This document shows, piece after piece, positions 63,726-64,000 of a DNA stretch of 64,000 nucleotides (position 1 is the first letter of the stretch; each line of letters opens with the position of its first letter). The position numbers and the translations under genes are program-made. The notes beneath the pieces were generated by a model. It made no database searches and was not told the DNA's origin. It saw nothing but the letters and a program-made list of their open reading frames with translations. This DNA is from Hyphomicrobiales bacterium. GTDB taxonomy: Bacteria; Pseudomonadota; Alphaproteobacteria; Rhizobiales; Rhizobiaceae. The DNA lies in assembly GCA_900472175.1 (NCBI GenBank), contig UCHD01000012.1:172191-236190 (forward strand), in the 5' to 3' direction.

Positions 63726-64000
63726 ATGCGGATCATCCGCACGCACGAGGATATCAATGCCGGCCTCAGCGGGCTGGTCATGCTTGATGCGCGGCTGGAG
63801 CATGTCGTCTCGAAGGCCGGCCCGGTGCCGTTGCGCCGCGCCGATCCCGGCTATCGCGGCATCGCCAATATCATCGTCTCGCAGATGGTCTCCAAGGCCA
63901 GCGCCGCGGCGATCTGGAACCGTATGGAAACAGCGCTCGGCGCGATCGATGCGGCCAGCGTTACGGCGATGTCCGATGACGACTGTAGGCAGGTTGGCTT
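63726..64000 (+). CDS. DNA-3-methyladenine glycosylase family protein (5' part)
   Basis: The first 91 codons of a gene that leaves the window. It opens MRIIRTHEDINAGLSGLVML and continues with DPGYRGIANIIVSQMVSKASAAAIWNRME, the N-terminal part of the AlkA/HhH-GPD fold (IVSQ-x-x-S-x-x-A-A is typical). AlkA enzymes excise alkylated purines. It is divergent from gluQRS. The catalytic aspartate lies beyond the window edge and cannot be checked. Confidence 0.85.
   Translation, partial: MRIIRTHEDINAGLSGLVMLDARLEHVVSKAGPVPLRRADPGYRGIANIIVSQMVSKASAAAIWNRMETALGAIDAASVTAMSDDDCRQVG

Noticed and set aside
1-64000. CRISPR arrays, insertion sequences, prophage, rRNA
   Set aside because: No regularly spaced repeats, transposase-like proteins, structural phage genes or rRNA segments were seen.

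Overview
The window is chromosomal DNA of an alphaproteobacterium, almost certainly a member of the Rhizobiaceae (Rhizobium/Agrobacterium relatives). The reasons are high-GC codon use, a SciP (DUF1153) gene, CtrA-type TTAA-N7-TTAA boxes, the aerobic cobaltochelatase pair cobS-cobT, rhizobial small families (DUF930, DUF2125, DUF3108, DUF4175), the ftsE-ftsX-ydcF-plsC and argH-lptM-lysA-DUF4175 runs, and two kinds of rhizobial intergenic palindromic repeat. Gene density is high. I see no prophage, integrase island, insertion sequence, CRISPR array or rRNA. Most genes are core housekeeping.

Layout. 0-3.7 kb: GNAT enzyme, sciP with upstream CtrA-like boxes, a LuxR-type regulator, mnmA, and an elongator tRNA-Met with a clear promoter. 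3.7-6.6 kb: a divergent pair of glycosyltransferases (GT2-like and SPINDLY/OGT-like GT41). 6.6-12.5 kb: an AraC regulator divergent from a zinc alcohol dehydrogenase, a secreted protein, a metal-independent-type KdsA, an Lrp-type regulator and an M20 amidohydrolase. 12.6-19.6 kb: D,D-carboxypeptidase, CobW-type metallochaperone, DUF930, an ECF42 sigma factor with its DGPF partner and a matching promoter, and an L,D-transpeptidase lipoprotein coupled to TusA. 19.7-25 kb: accA, xerD and a 49-residue membrane protein facing aroK-aroB-CNNM. 25-32 kb: a caspase-like protein, bolA, a DnaJ-like protein, cobS, cobT and an esterase-like protein. 32-37.5 kb: yhhQ, rpmB, DUF3108, an exporter, a cupin, gloB and a methyltransferase. 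37.5-41.6 kb: hisC-tyrC, DUF2125 and ChaC. 41.6-47.4 kb: ftsE-ftsX-ydcF-plsC, hpt, a CpdR-like response regulator and an atypical AT-rich lipoprotein. 47.4-53.9 kb: argH-lptM-lysA-DUF4175 and tlpA. 53.9-64 kb: a GlxA-type regulator, SRPBCC and GST proteins, hydroxyacyl-CoA dehydrogenase, etfBA, rhomboid protease, PduO-type adenosyltransferase, a twin-helix protein, SDR, YihY, glutamyl-Q tRNA(Asp) synthetase and the start of an AlkA-like glycosylase.

Themes. Cell-cycle control appears twice (sciP boxes; a perfect CtrA box before ftsE). Cell-envelope genes are plentiful (PG carboxypeptidase, L,D-transpeptidase, kdsA, plsC, ftsEX). Cobalamin chemistry appears in cobS/cobT and the adenosyltransferase. 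I found no convincing wholly new multi-gene system. The best leads are regulatory: the ECF42 promoter, the CtrA boxes, a LiuR-like palindrome before etfBA, a 21-bp-phased direct repeat before the alcohol dehydrogenase, and an RBS-sequestering hairpin before hpt. Two others are an Asn26-type KdsA and the repeated C-terminal motif of the L,D-transpeptidase.
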